Source: Conexibacter woesei Iso977N
GTDB taxonomy: Bacteria; Actinomycetota; Thermoleophilia; Solirubrobacterales; Solirubrobacteraceae
DNA: 64,000 nt
Assembly: GCF_000424625.1 (NCBI RefSeq)
Contig: NZ_AUKG01000001.1
Location: 1,116,001 to 1,180,000, forward strand
Direction: 5' to 3'
The notes beneath the pieces are model-generated. The model saw only the letters and a list, made by a program, of their open reading frames with translations, was not told the origin of the DNA and ran no database searches. The translations under genes were made by a program, and so were the position numbers. This document shows positions 49,586-58,139 of this stretch, in pieces (the stretch's first letter is position 1; every line of letters starts with the position of its first letter).

Positions 49586-49766
49586 GCGCCTGTTGATCCT
49601 TCCTCGCCGCCGGCCCGCGGCACTCGAAACCTGTGATGTGGGGTCGAGCAGGGTGGCGCGTGGGCCGGACGGAAAAACGGGTCCGGGAGGGTGGGTCCCC
49701 GCATATTGCGAGGAAGTTCCAGTGTAGGCCCGCGATGCGAGTGGACTTGGCGCGCGGACAGCCGGT

Positions 49767-50234
49767 CTAGCGGCCGATGCGCAGCCAGTCCCGGAACTCG
49801 GCCCAGGCGGCGCTCGTGCGCCATCCGGCCTCGGCCGTGGCGTGGCGGGTCCGGACCAGCCAGGGCGGGTCGTAGGCCCACCAGCGGGCGGCGACGATCG
49901 CCAGGGCGGCGGCGAGGAGGATCGCGCCGAGGACGGCCAGGAGGAGGACCGGGAGCTTGCTGTCGTTCGTGCTGCCGGGGCCGTCGGAGGCGGGGGTGGC
50001 GGTCGACGTGCCGGCCTGCCCGGTCTGGGGGGTGGCCGTCGTCTGGATGGTGGCCGTGGAGGGCGGGGGCGCGGCGGTCGTCGGCGGGACGACGGTGGTG
50101 GTGGCCACGCTCCCGGGGAGCGTCCCGCTGGTGCCGGGGAGGACCGAGGTGGTCTGGGCGCGCGCGAGCGGCGCGAGGGCGAGCGTGGCCAGGAGCGCGA
50201 GGAGCGCGACCGTGACGGGGCGGCAGCGGCGCAT
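49767..50234 (-). CDS. type I single-pass membrane protein with Thr/Pro stalk
   Basis: 155 residues from ATG 50234. Signal peptide (about 1-27, ending ARA), a Thr/Pro/Ser-rich external stalk (about 28-92), a transmembrane helix (about 95-118) and a short Trp-rich cytoplasmic tail (YDPPWLVRTRH, then WRTSAAWAEFRDWL). No family recognised. It lies 32 bp downstream of the giant coiled-coil gene on the same strand and may be its membrane partner. Confidence 0.7.
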   Translation of the reverse strand: MRRCRPVTVALLALLATLALAPLARAQTTSVLPGTSGTLPGSVATTTVVPPTTAAPPPSTATIQTTATPQTGQAGTSTATPASDGPGSTNDSKLPVLLLAVLGAILLAAALAIVAARWWAYDPPWLVRTRHATAEAGWRTSAAWAEFRDWLRIGR

Positions 50235-50266
50235 TCGGGGCGACAGGCTAGCCAAGCGGCGTTCGG

Positions 50267-53200
50267 TCAGCGCAGCACGTCGGCCAGGCCGCCGACGCCG
50301 ATCGCGACGCCGGTGGCGATCGCGGCGAACAGGAGGGCGAGCATGACCAGCCGCTCGCGGCGGGCGGAGGCGGCGAAGAGGGGGTGGTCGGGGTCGAGGT
50401 CGTCGTCTTCGTCGGCGTAGTCGTCGTGGGCGTCGTCGTGCGTCGGGGCGGGCGGTGCGCCGGTGCGCGTCCTGGCCCGGAGGTGCTCGAGCTCCTCCTG
50501 CAGCTCGACGACGCGCCGCTCGGCGTCGAGGCCGGCGGCGTTGGCGGCGGCCAGGGAGCGCTGGAGGTCCTGATCGTTCTGGGATGCCTCGAGGTCGGCC
50601 AGCTGCGCGCGGAGCGCCGCGAGCTGCTCGTCGGCATCGCGGTCGGCGGCTTGGAGGGCGGTGACCTGCTGTTGGGCGGCGGCGAGGGCGGCCTGGAGGT
50701 CGGCGACGCGCTCGTCGTCATCGCGGCGCGCGGAGTCGCGCTCGTCGGCGAGCGTGGCTTCGAGTGCGGTGACCTGCTGTTCGGCGGCGGTGAGCGCGGC
50801 CTGGAGGGCCGAGACCCGTTCGTCGGCGTCGTGGCGGGCGGCGTTGCGCTCGTTCGCGAGTGTCGTTTCGAGTGCGGTGACTTGCCGTTCGGCGGCGGTG
50901 AGCGCTGTTTGGAGGGTCGAGACCCTCGCGTCGGCGTCGAGACGGGCGGCATCGCGCTCTTCGGCGAGCGTCGACTCAAGTGCGGTGACTTGCCGCTCGG
51001 CGGCGGTGAGCGCGGTCTGGAGGGCCGAGACCCTCTCGCCGGCGTCGAGACGGGCGGCGTCGCGCTCTTCGGCGAGCGTCGACTCAAGTGCGGTGACTTG
51101 CCGCTCGGCGGCGGTGAGCGCGGCTTGGAGGGCCGAGACCCTCTCGCTGGCGTCGAGACGGGCGGCGTCGCGCTCTTCGGCGAGCGTGACTTCGACTGCG
51201 GTGACTTGCTGCTCTGCGGCGGTGAGCGCGGTCTGGAGGGTCGAGACCCTCTCGCCGGCGTCGAGGCGCGCGGCGTCGCGCTCTTCAGCGAGGGCGGAGA
51301 CCTTCTCCTCGGCGGCGTCGCGCTCTTCGGCGAGGGTGGTGACTTGCTGCTCTGCGGCGGCGAAGGCGGTCTGGAGAGTCGAGACCCTCTCGTCGGCGTC
51401 GAGACGGGCTTCGGCGAGGGCGGCTTGGAGTGCGGTGACTTGCTGCTCTGCGGTGGCGAGGGCGGTTTGGAGGGTCGTGACCCTCGCGTCGGTGTCGAGG
51501 CGCGCTGTGTCGCGCTCGTCGGCGAGGATGGCGACTTGCTGTTCGGCAGCACTGAGCGCGGCTTGGAGTGCGGAGACCCTCGCGTCGGCGTCGAGACGGG
51601 CGGCGTCGCGTTCTTCGGCGAGGGTGGCTTCGACTGCGGTGAGCGTGGCTTGGAGGGCTGTCACGCGCTCGTCGGCGTCGGCGCGGGCGGCCTGGAGTGC
51701 CGCGACCCTCTCGCGGGCGGAGGCGCGCTCTTCGGCGAGCGTCGTTTCAAGTGCGGTGACTTGGTGCTCGGCGGCGGCTGCGCGCTCGTCGGCTTCGGCG
51801 CGGGCGGTCTCGGCGGCGAGGCGGGCAGCGTCGCGCTCTTCGGCGAGGGCGGCGAGCTCGGCGTCGGCCGCCCGGATGGCGGTGGTGTGCTTCTCGGCGT
51901 GGTCGGCGAGGGTGGTTTGAAGTGCGGTGACTTGGTGCTCGGCGTCGGTCAGCGCGGCTTGGAGTGCTGAGGTGTGCTCTCCGGCGTCGAGACGCTCCGC
52001 CTGGAGGGCGGTGAGGCGGGCTTCGGCCTCGGTCAGCTCGACGGTGAGGGCGTGGAGGCGGCCTTCGGCGAGGCGGGTGCGTTCCTCGGCGGCGTGCTGG
52101 GCCTCGGCGGTCCGGCGGTCGGCGGCCGCGAGTTGTTCATCGAGTTGGTCTTCGAGAGCCGCGATGCGGGACTCGGCCTCGGCGCGGGCGGCGGTGATGC
52201 GCTCGTCGGCGTCGAGGCGGGACTCCGTCCGGATCCGCTCGATCTCGACGCCCGCGGATTCGGCCTCCGCCGTCGCCTCCGCGCGGGCGAGGCGCGCGGT
52301 CTCCTCGGCGTCGGCGAGTCGTGCGCGGAGGGACTCGGCGTCGCGCTGGGCGCCGGCTGCGGACTCCGCGCCGGTGCGCTCGGCGTCGGCGAGCTGGGCG
52401 CGCAGCGTGTCGGCTTCGGCTGCGGCCTCGGTGAGTTGGGCGTGGAGGGAGTCGGTCTCGCCGGTGGCGTCGGCGAGGCGGGCGCGGAGGGTGTCGGTGT
52501 CGCGCTGGGCGTCGGCGAGCTGGGCACGCAGGGTGTCGGTCTCGCGCTCGGCGTCGGCGGTGGCGTCGGCGAGGCGAGCACGGAGGGACTCGGTGTCGCG
52601 CTGACCTTCGGCGGTGGCGTTGGCGAGTTGGGCGCGGAGCGACTCGGTCTCGCGCTGGGCGTCGGCGAGTTGGGCGCGGAGCGTCTCCGCCTCGCGCTGG
52701 GCCTCGGTTTCGGTGTCGGCGAGGTGGGTGCGGAGTGTGTCGGTGTCGCGCTGGGCTTCGGCGAGTTGGGCGCGGAGCGACTCGGCGTCGCGGTGGGCTT
52801 CGTCCTGGAGGCGGGTGCGGAGGGATTCGAGCGCGGTGGTGTGCTCGGCCCGGAGGGTGGTGGCTTCGTGGGTTGCGGCTTCGAGCGCGGAGGCGTGGGC
52901 GGTGCGGAGGGATTCGAGGGCGGTGTCGGCCTCGTGGGCTGCCGCTTCGAGCGCGGTGGCGTGCTCGGCGTGGAGGGCGTCCACCTCGGCGGAGTGCTGC
53001 GCGCGGAGTGCGTCGCGCTGGGCGAGCGCGTCGGTGCGGTCGGCGCGGAGGGACTCCAGCTCCGAGGTGTGCTCCGCCCGGAGCGCATCGAGCGCCGCGG
53101 CCTGGTCGGCGCGGAGCCACTCCAGCGCGGAGGTGTGCTCGGCCTGGACGGTGTCGAGCTGCTCGCGTGCGGCGGACTGCTCGGCGCGGAGCGACTCCAG

Positions 53201-55477
53201 CTCCGAGGCGTGCTCGGCGCGCAGGGACTCGAGCTCGGATTCCCTCGTCGCCCGGAGCGTCGCGGCCTCGGCTTCGAGCTCTCCGACGACGGTCTGCGCG
53301 GTCGCCTCGGCGTCTTCGAGGCGCTTGCGGAGGGTGGAGGACTCGGCGTCGCGCTGGGCGTCGGCCTCGGCGAGCTGGGCGCGGAGGGCGTCGACCTCGG
53401 TCGCGGCGGCCGCCGCGGCTTCCGTGAGGCGCGTCTCAAGCGCCTGGAGCTCGTCGCGCGCCTGCAGCTCGGTGGCGTGAAGCTCGCGGGTCAGGCGCGT
53501 GATCTCGGACGCCGACGCCGACTCGGCGGCAACGAGCGCGGACTCCGCCTCGGCGACCCGCGCCGCCGCGGCCTGCTCGACCTCGACCAGCTGCTCGCGC
53601 AGCTCCGCCGCCCGCGCCGCGCCCGCCGCCTCGACGGCCGACGTGCGCTCGCGCAGCGTCTCCGCCTCCGCGGCCGCCGCGCGCTCGGCGGCCACCAACC
53701 TGGACTCCAGCTCCGACGCGTGCGCCGCGGCCGTCGACTCCGCGTCCGCCAGCCGCTCCCGCAGCGACGCCGCGTCCGCCGCCGCCTGACCCGCGCGCTG
53801 CTCGGCGTCGGCCAGCCAGTTGCGCAGGTCGTCCGTGTCGGCCTTCAGCGCCTGCTCGGCCCCCGCCGCCGCGGCTTCCGCCGACGTGACCGCCTCGCGC
53901 AGCGACCGCGCCTCCAAGGAGGACTCCGAAAGCCGGTCCCGCAGCCGGTCCGCATCCGCCGCGCGCGCCGCGCGTTCTTCTTCAACAACCCGGATGCGCT
54001 CCTCCAGCGCGTCCGCCTCCGACGCCCGCGCCCGCGCGGCCGCCAGCTGCGCCTCGAGCCGCGCCAGCCCCGCCGTCGCCTGCTCGGCCAACCCCGCGCG
54101 CTCGGCGGCCTCGACCGCAACGACCCGGAGCGCTTCCAACTCCTCAGCGGCCGCCGCCGCGCGCGTCTCCGCGTCGCGCCGGGCGACCCCTTCGACATCC
54201 AGCCGCCGCTGCGCATCGCGCAGCTCCGACGACAGCAGCGCGGCCCGCGACGACGCCTCGTTCGCGCTCTCCCTCAGCGCCCGCTGCGCGTCGGCCTCCG
54301 CCTCACGCCGCGCGGCCCGCTCCTCGCGCACGCGCGTGGTCAGGTCGTCCGCACGCCGCGCCGCCGCCTCGGCCCGCCGCGCCAGCGCCTCGGTCTCGGC
54401 CAGCTTCTGCTCCAGCCCCCGGACACGCTGCTCGGCCTGCTCGGCGCGCCGCTGGGCCGCGCCGCCGGACAGCAGCGCGTGCTCGCGCTCGCCCTCCAGC
54501 GCCTCGAACCGCTCCCGCAGCGCCGCCAGCTCGCGCGCCCGCGTCTCGGCCACCGAGCGCGCCTCTTCGACCGCCGCGACCCGCGCCTCGGCACCCCGCG
54601 CGGCCCTCGACGCCCGGTCGGCGGCGTCGCGCAGCGCGACGATCTCCCGCTCCCGCTCCTCCAGCGCCCGCCGCGCCTCGCGCGCCACCTCGACCGCCGC
54701 GCGCGCCTGCTCGGCCGCCCGCGCGGCGCGGTCGTGGTCGCCGCGCGCGCGGTCGTCGCCCGCCGTCGCGCGCTCCGACGCCCGGACGCGCTCCTCGGTC
54801 AGCGCCTCGATCGCGCCGACCCGCCCCGCCTCCGCGCGCGCCGCCAGCTCCGCCGCTCGCGCGGCCTCGGCCGCGGCCTGCTGAGCGATCTGGTGCGCCT
54901 CGGCCGCGCGCCGGTCCGCCGCCTCGCGCGCCGCCTGCTCCTCGGCGAGCCGCTCGTGGAGCGCGGTGACGTCCGACGCGCGCGCGAGCGCGCCGACGTC
55001 CAGCACCGACGGCGGCTCCTCGCGCCCGCGCCCCCGGAACCCGCCCCGCGCGCGGCGCGGCTCCGGAGGGGCTACGGGCTCGGGCGGCGCAGGAGCGACG
55101 GCCGCGGGCGCGGGAGACGGCGCAACGGGAGCAGCAGCAGCCGCCGCACGCCGCCGCCCCGCCGGCCGCGGCAGGTCCGTGATCTGCCCCCGCCCCGTCT
55201 GCAGCGCGTACGCCACCCGCGCGGCCCCGACGACCTCCGCCTCCGCGCTGAACGCGGCCCGCCACTCGAACCCCTCGGGCCCGACCATCGGCGCCGTCTC
55301 GTCCGGCCCGGGCAGCGGCGACAGCCGGTGGATCCGGCGCCCGTCGTCCAGCAACAGCAGCGGCGCGCCGAGCCGCTCGCGGGTCGGCGCGACCCAGCGA
55401 CCAGCGATCCGCAGCAGCACCGTGCCGGGACCAGCGGGAACCTGCTCGAAGGAGTGAACCTCGAAGCGCGCGGGCAA
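50267..55477 (-). CDS. giant tail-anchored coiled-coil protein
   Basis: 1,736 residues from a TTG start at 55477 (no ATG or GTG fits). Layout: a compact beta-rich N-terminal domain (about 1-110, RIAGRWVAPTRERLG, then LDDGRRIHRLSPLPGP) of unknown family; an Ala/Pro/Arg linker (about 111-165); an almost uninterrupted coiled coil of about 1,480 residues rich in Ala, Glu, Arg and Leu; an acidic patch (DYADEDDDLDPDHP); and one C-terminal transmembrane helix preceded by ARRERL. Positive charges before the helix suggest the coil is cytoplasmic and tail-anchored. It follows tmk by 27 bp. Chromosome organisation, division or polarity scaffolding are possible, but nothing in the sequence decides. Confidence 0.8.
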   Translation of the reverse strand: MPARFEVHSFEQVPAGPGTVLLRIAGRWVAPTRERLGAPLLLLDDGRRIHRLSPLPGPDETAPMVGPEGFEWRAAFSAEAEVVGAARVAYALQTGRGQITDLPRPAGRRRAAAAAAPVAPSPAPAAVAPAPPEPVAPPEPRRARGGFRGRGREEPPSVLDVGALARASDVTALHERLAEEQAAREAADRRAAEAHQIAQQAAAEAARAAELAARAEAGRVGAIEALTEERVRASERATAGDDRARGDHDRAARAAEQARAAVEVAREARRALEEREREIVALRDAADRASRAARGAEARVAAVEEARSVAETRARELAALRERFEALEGEREHALLSGGAAQRRAEQAEQRVRGLEQKLAETEALARRAEAAARRADDLTTRVREERAARREAEADAQRALRESANEASSRAALLSSELRDAQRRLDVEGVARRDAETRAAAAAEELEALRVVAVEAAERAGLAEQATAGLARLEAQLAAARARASEADALEERIRVVEEERAARAADADRLRDRLSESSLEARSLREAVTSAEAAAAGAEQALKADTDDLRNWLADAEQRAGQAAADAASLRERLADAESTAAAHASELESRLVAAERAAAAEAETLRERTSAVEAAGAARAAELREQLVEVEQAAAARVAEAESALVAAESASASEITRLTRELHATELQARDELQALETRLTEAAAAAATEVDALRAQLAEADAQRDAESSTLRKRLEDAEATAQTVVGELEAEAATLRATRESELESLRAEHASELESLRAEQSAAREQLDTVQAEHTSALEWLRADQAAALDALRAEHTSELESLRADRTDALAQRDALRAQHSAEVDALHAEHATALEAAAHEADTALESLRTAHASALEAATHEATTLRAEHTTALESLRTRLQDEAHRDAESLRAQLAEAQRDTDTLRTHLADTETEAQREAETLRAQLADAQRETESLRAQLANATAEGQRDTESLRARLADATADAERETDTLRAQLADAQRDTDTLRARLADATGETDSLHAQLTEAAAEADTLRAQLADAERTGAESAAGAQRDAESLRARLADAEETARLARAEATAEAESAGVEIERIRTESRLDADERITAARAEAESRIAALEDQLDEQLAAADRRTAEAQHAAEERTRLAEGRLHALTVELTEAEARLTALQAERLDAGEHTSALQAALTDAEHQVTALQTTLADHAEKHTTAIRAADAELAALAEERDAARLAAETARAEADERAAAAEHQVTALETTLAEERASARERVAALQAARADADERVTALQATLTAVEATLAEERDAARLDADARVSALQAALSAAEQQVAILADERDTARLDTDARVTTLQTALATAEQQVTALQAALAEARLDADERVSTLQTAFAAAEQQVTTLAEERDAAEEKVSALAEERDAARLDAGERVSTLQTALTAAEQQVTAVEVTLAEERDAARLDASERVSALQAALTAAERQVTALESTLAEERDAARLDAGERVSALQTALTAAERQVTALESTLAEERDAARLDADARVSTLQTALTAAERQVTALETTLANERNAARHDADERVSALQAALTAAEQQVTALEATLADERDSARRDDDERVADLQAALAAAQQQVTALQAADRDADEQLAALRAQLADLEASQNDQDLQRSLAAANAAGLDAERRVVELQEELEHLRARTRTGAPPAPTHDDAHDDYADEDDDLDPDHPLFAASARRERLVMLALLFAAIATGVAIGVGGLADVLR
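50700..51650. repeat. 108-bp minisatellite inside the coiled-coil gene
   Basis: Units repeat with an exact 108-bp period (anchors at 50725, 50833, 50941, 51049, 51157, 51265), then become irregular. The units starting at 50941 and 51049 differ at only four positions, so recent unequal recombination is likely. Each encodes 36 residues of the form ERVSALQTALTAAERQV and onwards, i.e. five heptads plus one skip residue. Copy number may vary between strains. Confidence 0.85.
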
Positions 55478-55504
55478 ACAGGCCGATCGTAGCCTGATGC
55501 CCGG

Positions 55505-56110
55505 CTATTGCAGGGTCTTCAGCGCCGCGAGCGCGCGCGAAACGACGGTTTCCGGCGCATCCGACCCGTCCAGGACGACGTACCGCTCCGGCGCCGCGGC
55601 GGCCAGCGCGTCGTAGGCGTCGACCACGCGCGCGAAGAACTCCGGGCCCGCGGCCTCGATGCGATCGAGAGAACCCGCCGCGGCCACCCGCGCAGCGGCA
55701 ACCTCCGGAGAGACCCGGACGTACAGCGTCAGATCGGCGCGCACGTCCCCGCACGCGAAGGCGTTGATCGCCGCGACCGCCTCGACGCCCAGCCCGCGCC
55801 CCGCGCCCTGGTAGGCCAGCGACGAGTCCACGAAGCGATCCAGGACCACCCACCGCCCGTCGCGCAACAGCGGGACGACCACCTCGGAGACCAGCTGCGC
55901 CCGCGCCGCCGCGAAGAGCAGCGCCTCGGCGCGCGCATCCACGCGCAGCGACGGATCCGCCACGAGCGCGCGCACACGCTCCGACACCGCAGCCCCGCCC
56001 GGCTCGCGCAACACCACCAACTCGGGCAACGCCATCAACAACCCGCGGGCGAGCGTGGTCTTGCCCGCACCGTCGATGCCTTCGATCGCGATCAGCCGTC
56101 CGCCCGACAC
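55505..56110 (-). CDS. tmk: thymidylate kinase
   Basis: About 201 residues from GTG 56110. P-loop GIDGAGKTT at the N-terminus, REPGG (dTMP-binding), DRFVDSSLAYQG (the DR motif) and a LID region. It phosphorylates dTMP to dTDP in DNA precursor synthesis. An ATG at 56140 is possible but would overlap the start of the divergent holB. The tmk-holB pairing is common in bacteria, normally in tandem; here they diverge. Confidence 0.92.
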   Translation of the reverse strand: MSGGRLIAIEGIDGAGKTTLARGLLMALPELVVLREPGGAAVSERVRALVADPSLRVDARAEALLFAAARAQLVSEVVVPLLRDGRWVVLDRFVDSSLAYQGAGRGLGVEAVAAINAFACGDVRADLTLYVRVSPEVAAARVAAAGSLDRIEAAGPEFFARVVDAYDALAAAAPERYVVLDGSDAPETVVSRALAALKTLQ

Positions 56111-56138
56111 GAGGGCGCCACAGTACCCTGGCGCGGGC

Positions 56139-57257
56139 ATGCTCGAGGTCGTCGCCCGCCACCCGCACGCCCACTCGATCCTCTCGGCGGCGCTCCGGCC
56201 GCAGGGCGCGCCCTCGCACGCCTACCTCTTCCACGGCCCCGCCGGCGCCGGCAAGCAGGACGCCGCGCGCGCGTTCGCCGCCGAGCTGCTCGCCGAGGGC
56301 GCGACCGACCCGGCCAACGCGCGCAGGCGCGCGCTCGACGGCGTCCACCCCGACCTCACGTGGGTCCGGCCGTCAGGCGCCGCCGAGATGCTCGTCGCCG
56401 ACATCGAGGAGCCCGTGATCGGCGCCGCCACGCGCACGCCGTTCGAGGCCAGGCGCCGCGTCTTCGTCATCGAGGGCGCCGACACGATGAACGACCAGGC
56501 CGCCAACAAGCTCCTCAAGACGCTCGAGGAGCCGCCGCCGTTCGCGCACCTGGTGCTGCTCACCAACCGCCTCGGCAACATCCTGCCGACGATCCGCTCG
56601 CGCACCCAGCTGGTCCGGTTCGAGGCCGCCACCCCGGACGAGCTGAGCAACCGCCTGCAGACCAGGCACGGCGTCCCGCCGCTGACCGCCGACGCCGCCG
56701 CGCGCCTGGCGCTGGGCGACGCCGAGCGCGCGCTCGCCCTCGCGCTCGCCGAGGGTCCGTCGCTCCGGGACACCGCAGAGCGCTACGCGCGCGCCGCGCT
56801 GCACGCCCAGCTGTCCGAGCGCCCGCACGTCAGGCTGCTCGACCTCGCCAAGGCGCGCGGGGACATCGCCGCGACCGCGGTCGCCGAGCAGATCGCCGCC
56901 AACGCCGAGCTGCTGCCCGACCGCGAGGCGCGCAGGGCCAAGAGGGAGGGCGAGACGGCCGGCAAGCGCGCGCACCGCCGCGCCCACGCGGCGACGATCG
57001 ACCACGGCCTGCAGCTGGTCGGGCTGTGGCTGCGCGACGTCGCGGTCACCAAGGACGGCGCGCCGGAGCTGATCCACCACGTCGACCGCGCCGAGCAGGT
57101 CGCCGCCGACGCGCAGGAGACGCCGGCGTCCACCAACAAGCTGCGCGACGCCGTCGGCCTGGTCGAGGAGGCGCGCACGATGCAGATCCTCAACCCGTCC
57201 GAGGAGCTGGCGCTGGAGGCGCTGGCCTCCAAGCTGGAGCGGACGCTCCGGGGCTGA
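56139..57257 (+). CDS. holB: DNA polymerase III delta-prime subunit
   Basis: 372 residues. AAA+ clamp-loader features: LFHGPAGAGKQDAARAFAAEL (Walker A in part), HPDLTWV, NKLLKTLEEPP and TIRSRTQLVRF (sensor region). The zinc-binding Cys module of many bacterial delta-prime proteins is absent. The C-terminal ~130 residues are helical and Arg-rich (the collar region). It should load the beta clamp together with tau/gamma and delta. It starts 28 bp from the tmk GTG on the other strand. Confidence 0.9.
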   Translation: MLEVVARHPHAHSILSAALRPQGAPSHAYLFHGPAGAGKQDAARAFAAELLAEGATDPANARRRALDGVHPDLTWVRPSGAAEMLVADIEEPVIGAATRTPFEARRRVFVIEGADTMNDQAANKLLKTLEEPPPFAHLVLLTNRLGNILPTIRSRTQLVRFEAATPDELSNRLQTRHGVPPLTADAAARLALGDAERALALALAEGPSLRDTAERYARAALHAQLSERPHVRLLDLAKARGDIAATAVAEQIAANAELLPDREARRAKREGETAGKRAHRRAHAATIDHGLQLVGLWLRDVAVTKDGAPELIHHVDRAEQVAADAQETPASTNKLRDAVGLVEEARTMQILNPSEELALEALASKLERTLRG

Positions 57258-57263
57258 CCGCCG

Positions 57264-58082
57264 TCAGTTCGTGACCGCGCCGGTCGCGACCAGCGTCAGG
57301 ATCACGACGCCGAGCACGACGCGGTAGACGACGAACAGCGTCACCGGGTGCTTGGTCAAGTACTTCAGGAACCACGCGATCGACGCGTAGCCGACGACGA
57401 ACGCGAAGAACACGGCGATCAGCGTCGGGACCGCGCCCGCGCCGCCACCTTTGCCGACGTCCTTGAGCTCGAACAGCCCGGACAGGACGACCGCGGGGAC
57501 CGACAGCAGGAACGAGTAGCGCGCGGCCGCGCCGCGCTCCAGGCCGAGGAACAGGCCCGCGGAGATCGTCGAGCCGGACCGCGACACGCCCGGCACCAGC
57601 GCGGCCGCCTGGGCGAGCCCGATCAGCGACGCGTCCCTGTAGCTCAGCGACTCGATCTCGCGGTCCTTGCGGCCGACGCGCTCGGCGATCTCCAGCACGA
57701 TGCCGAGCACGATCATCACGATGCCGATCAGGACCAGCTGGCGCGCGTCGGTCTCGATCTTGTCCTTGAAGAGCAGGCCGAGGACGGCGACCGGGATCGT
57801 GCCGATGATCAGGTACCAGCCGAGCTTGGCCTCGAGCGTGCCGCGTTCGGCCGGGTCGCGCAGCGAGCGCAACCACGCACGCGCGATGTTCCAGAGGTCG
57901 TTGCGGAAGTAGATGAGCACCGCCGCGACCGTGCCGAGCTGGACGACCGCGGTAAACGCGGTGCCCGGGTCGTCCCAGCCGGCGAAGGCGGGAACGAGGC
58001 GCAGGTGCGCGGTGGAGGAGATCGGCAGGAACTCGGTGAGCCCCTGGACGATGCCGAGGATGATCGCCTGGAATGCGTCCAT
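57264..58082 (-). CDS. uppP: undecaprenyl-diphosphatase UppP/BacA
   Basis: 272 residues with about eight helices. EFLPISSTAHL in the first half and PGVSRSGSTIS in the second are the paired catalytic motifs. It recycles undecaprenyl pyrophosphate to the monophosphate carrier for peptidoglycan and surface-polysaccharide synthesis and confers bacitracin tolerance. It probably forms an operon with the upstream PHP gene (57-bp gap). It converges with holB six bases away. Confidence 0.95.
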   Translation of the reverse strand: MDAFQAIILGIVQGLTEFLPISSTAHLRLVPAFAGWDDPGTAFTAVVQLGTVAAVLIYFRNDLWNIARAWLRSLRDPAERGTLEAKLGWYLIIGTIPVAVLGLLFKDKIETDARQLVLIGIVMIVLGIVLEIAERVGRKDREIESLSYRDASLIGLAQAAALVPGVSRSGSTISAGLFLGLERGAAARYSFLLSVPAVVLSGLFELKDVGKGGGAGAVPTLIAVFFAFVVGYASIAWFLKYLTKHPVTLFVVYRVVLGVVILTLVATGAVTN

Positions 58083-58139
58083 GTGCGCGGGCCACAGTAG
58101 CCGCCGACCCGGCCGGGATGTAGTGCGATGGTGACCTGT

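Noticed and set aside
49586-49766. Cobalamin riboswitch or NrdR boxes ahead of nrdJ
   Set aside because: I looked for the B12-box core and for paired NrdR-type boxes in the 181-bp leader and could not see either convincingly.
50700-51650. Regular repeats that might suggest a CRISPR array
   Set aside because: Units are contiguous, without unique spacers, and encode an in-frame coiled coil; no cas genes are present.
51974-55492. A 1,172-codon plus-strand open frame opposite the coiled-coil gene
   Set aside because: It is the shadow of a repetitive Ala/Glu/Arg coding region; composition is Gly/Arg/Leu low complexity and no motif or ribosome site supports it.
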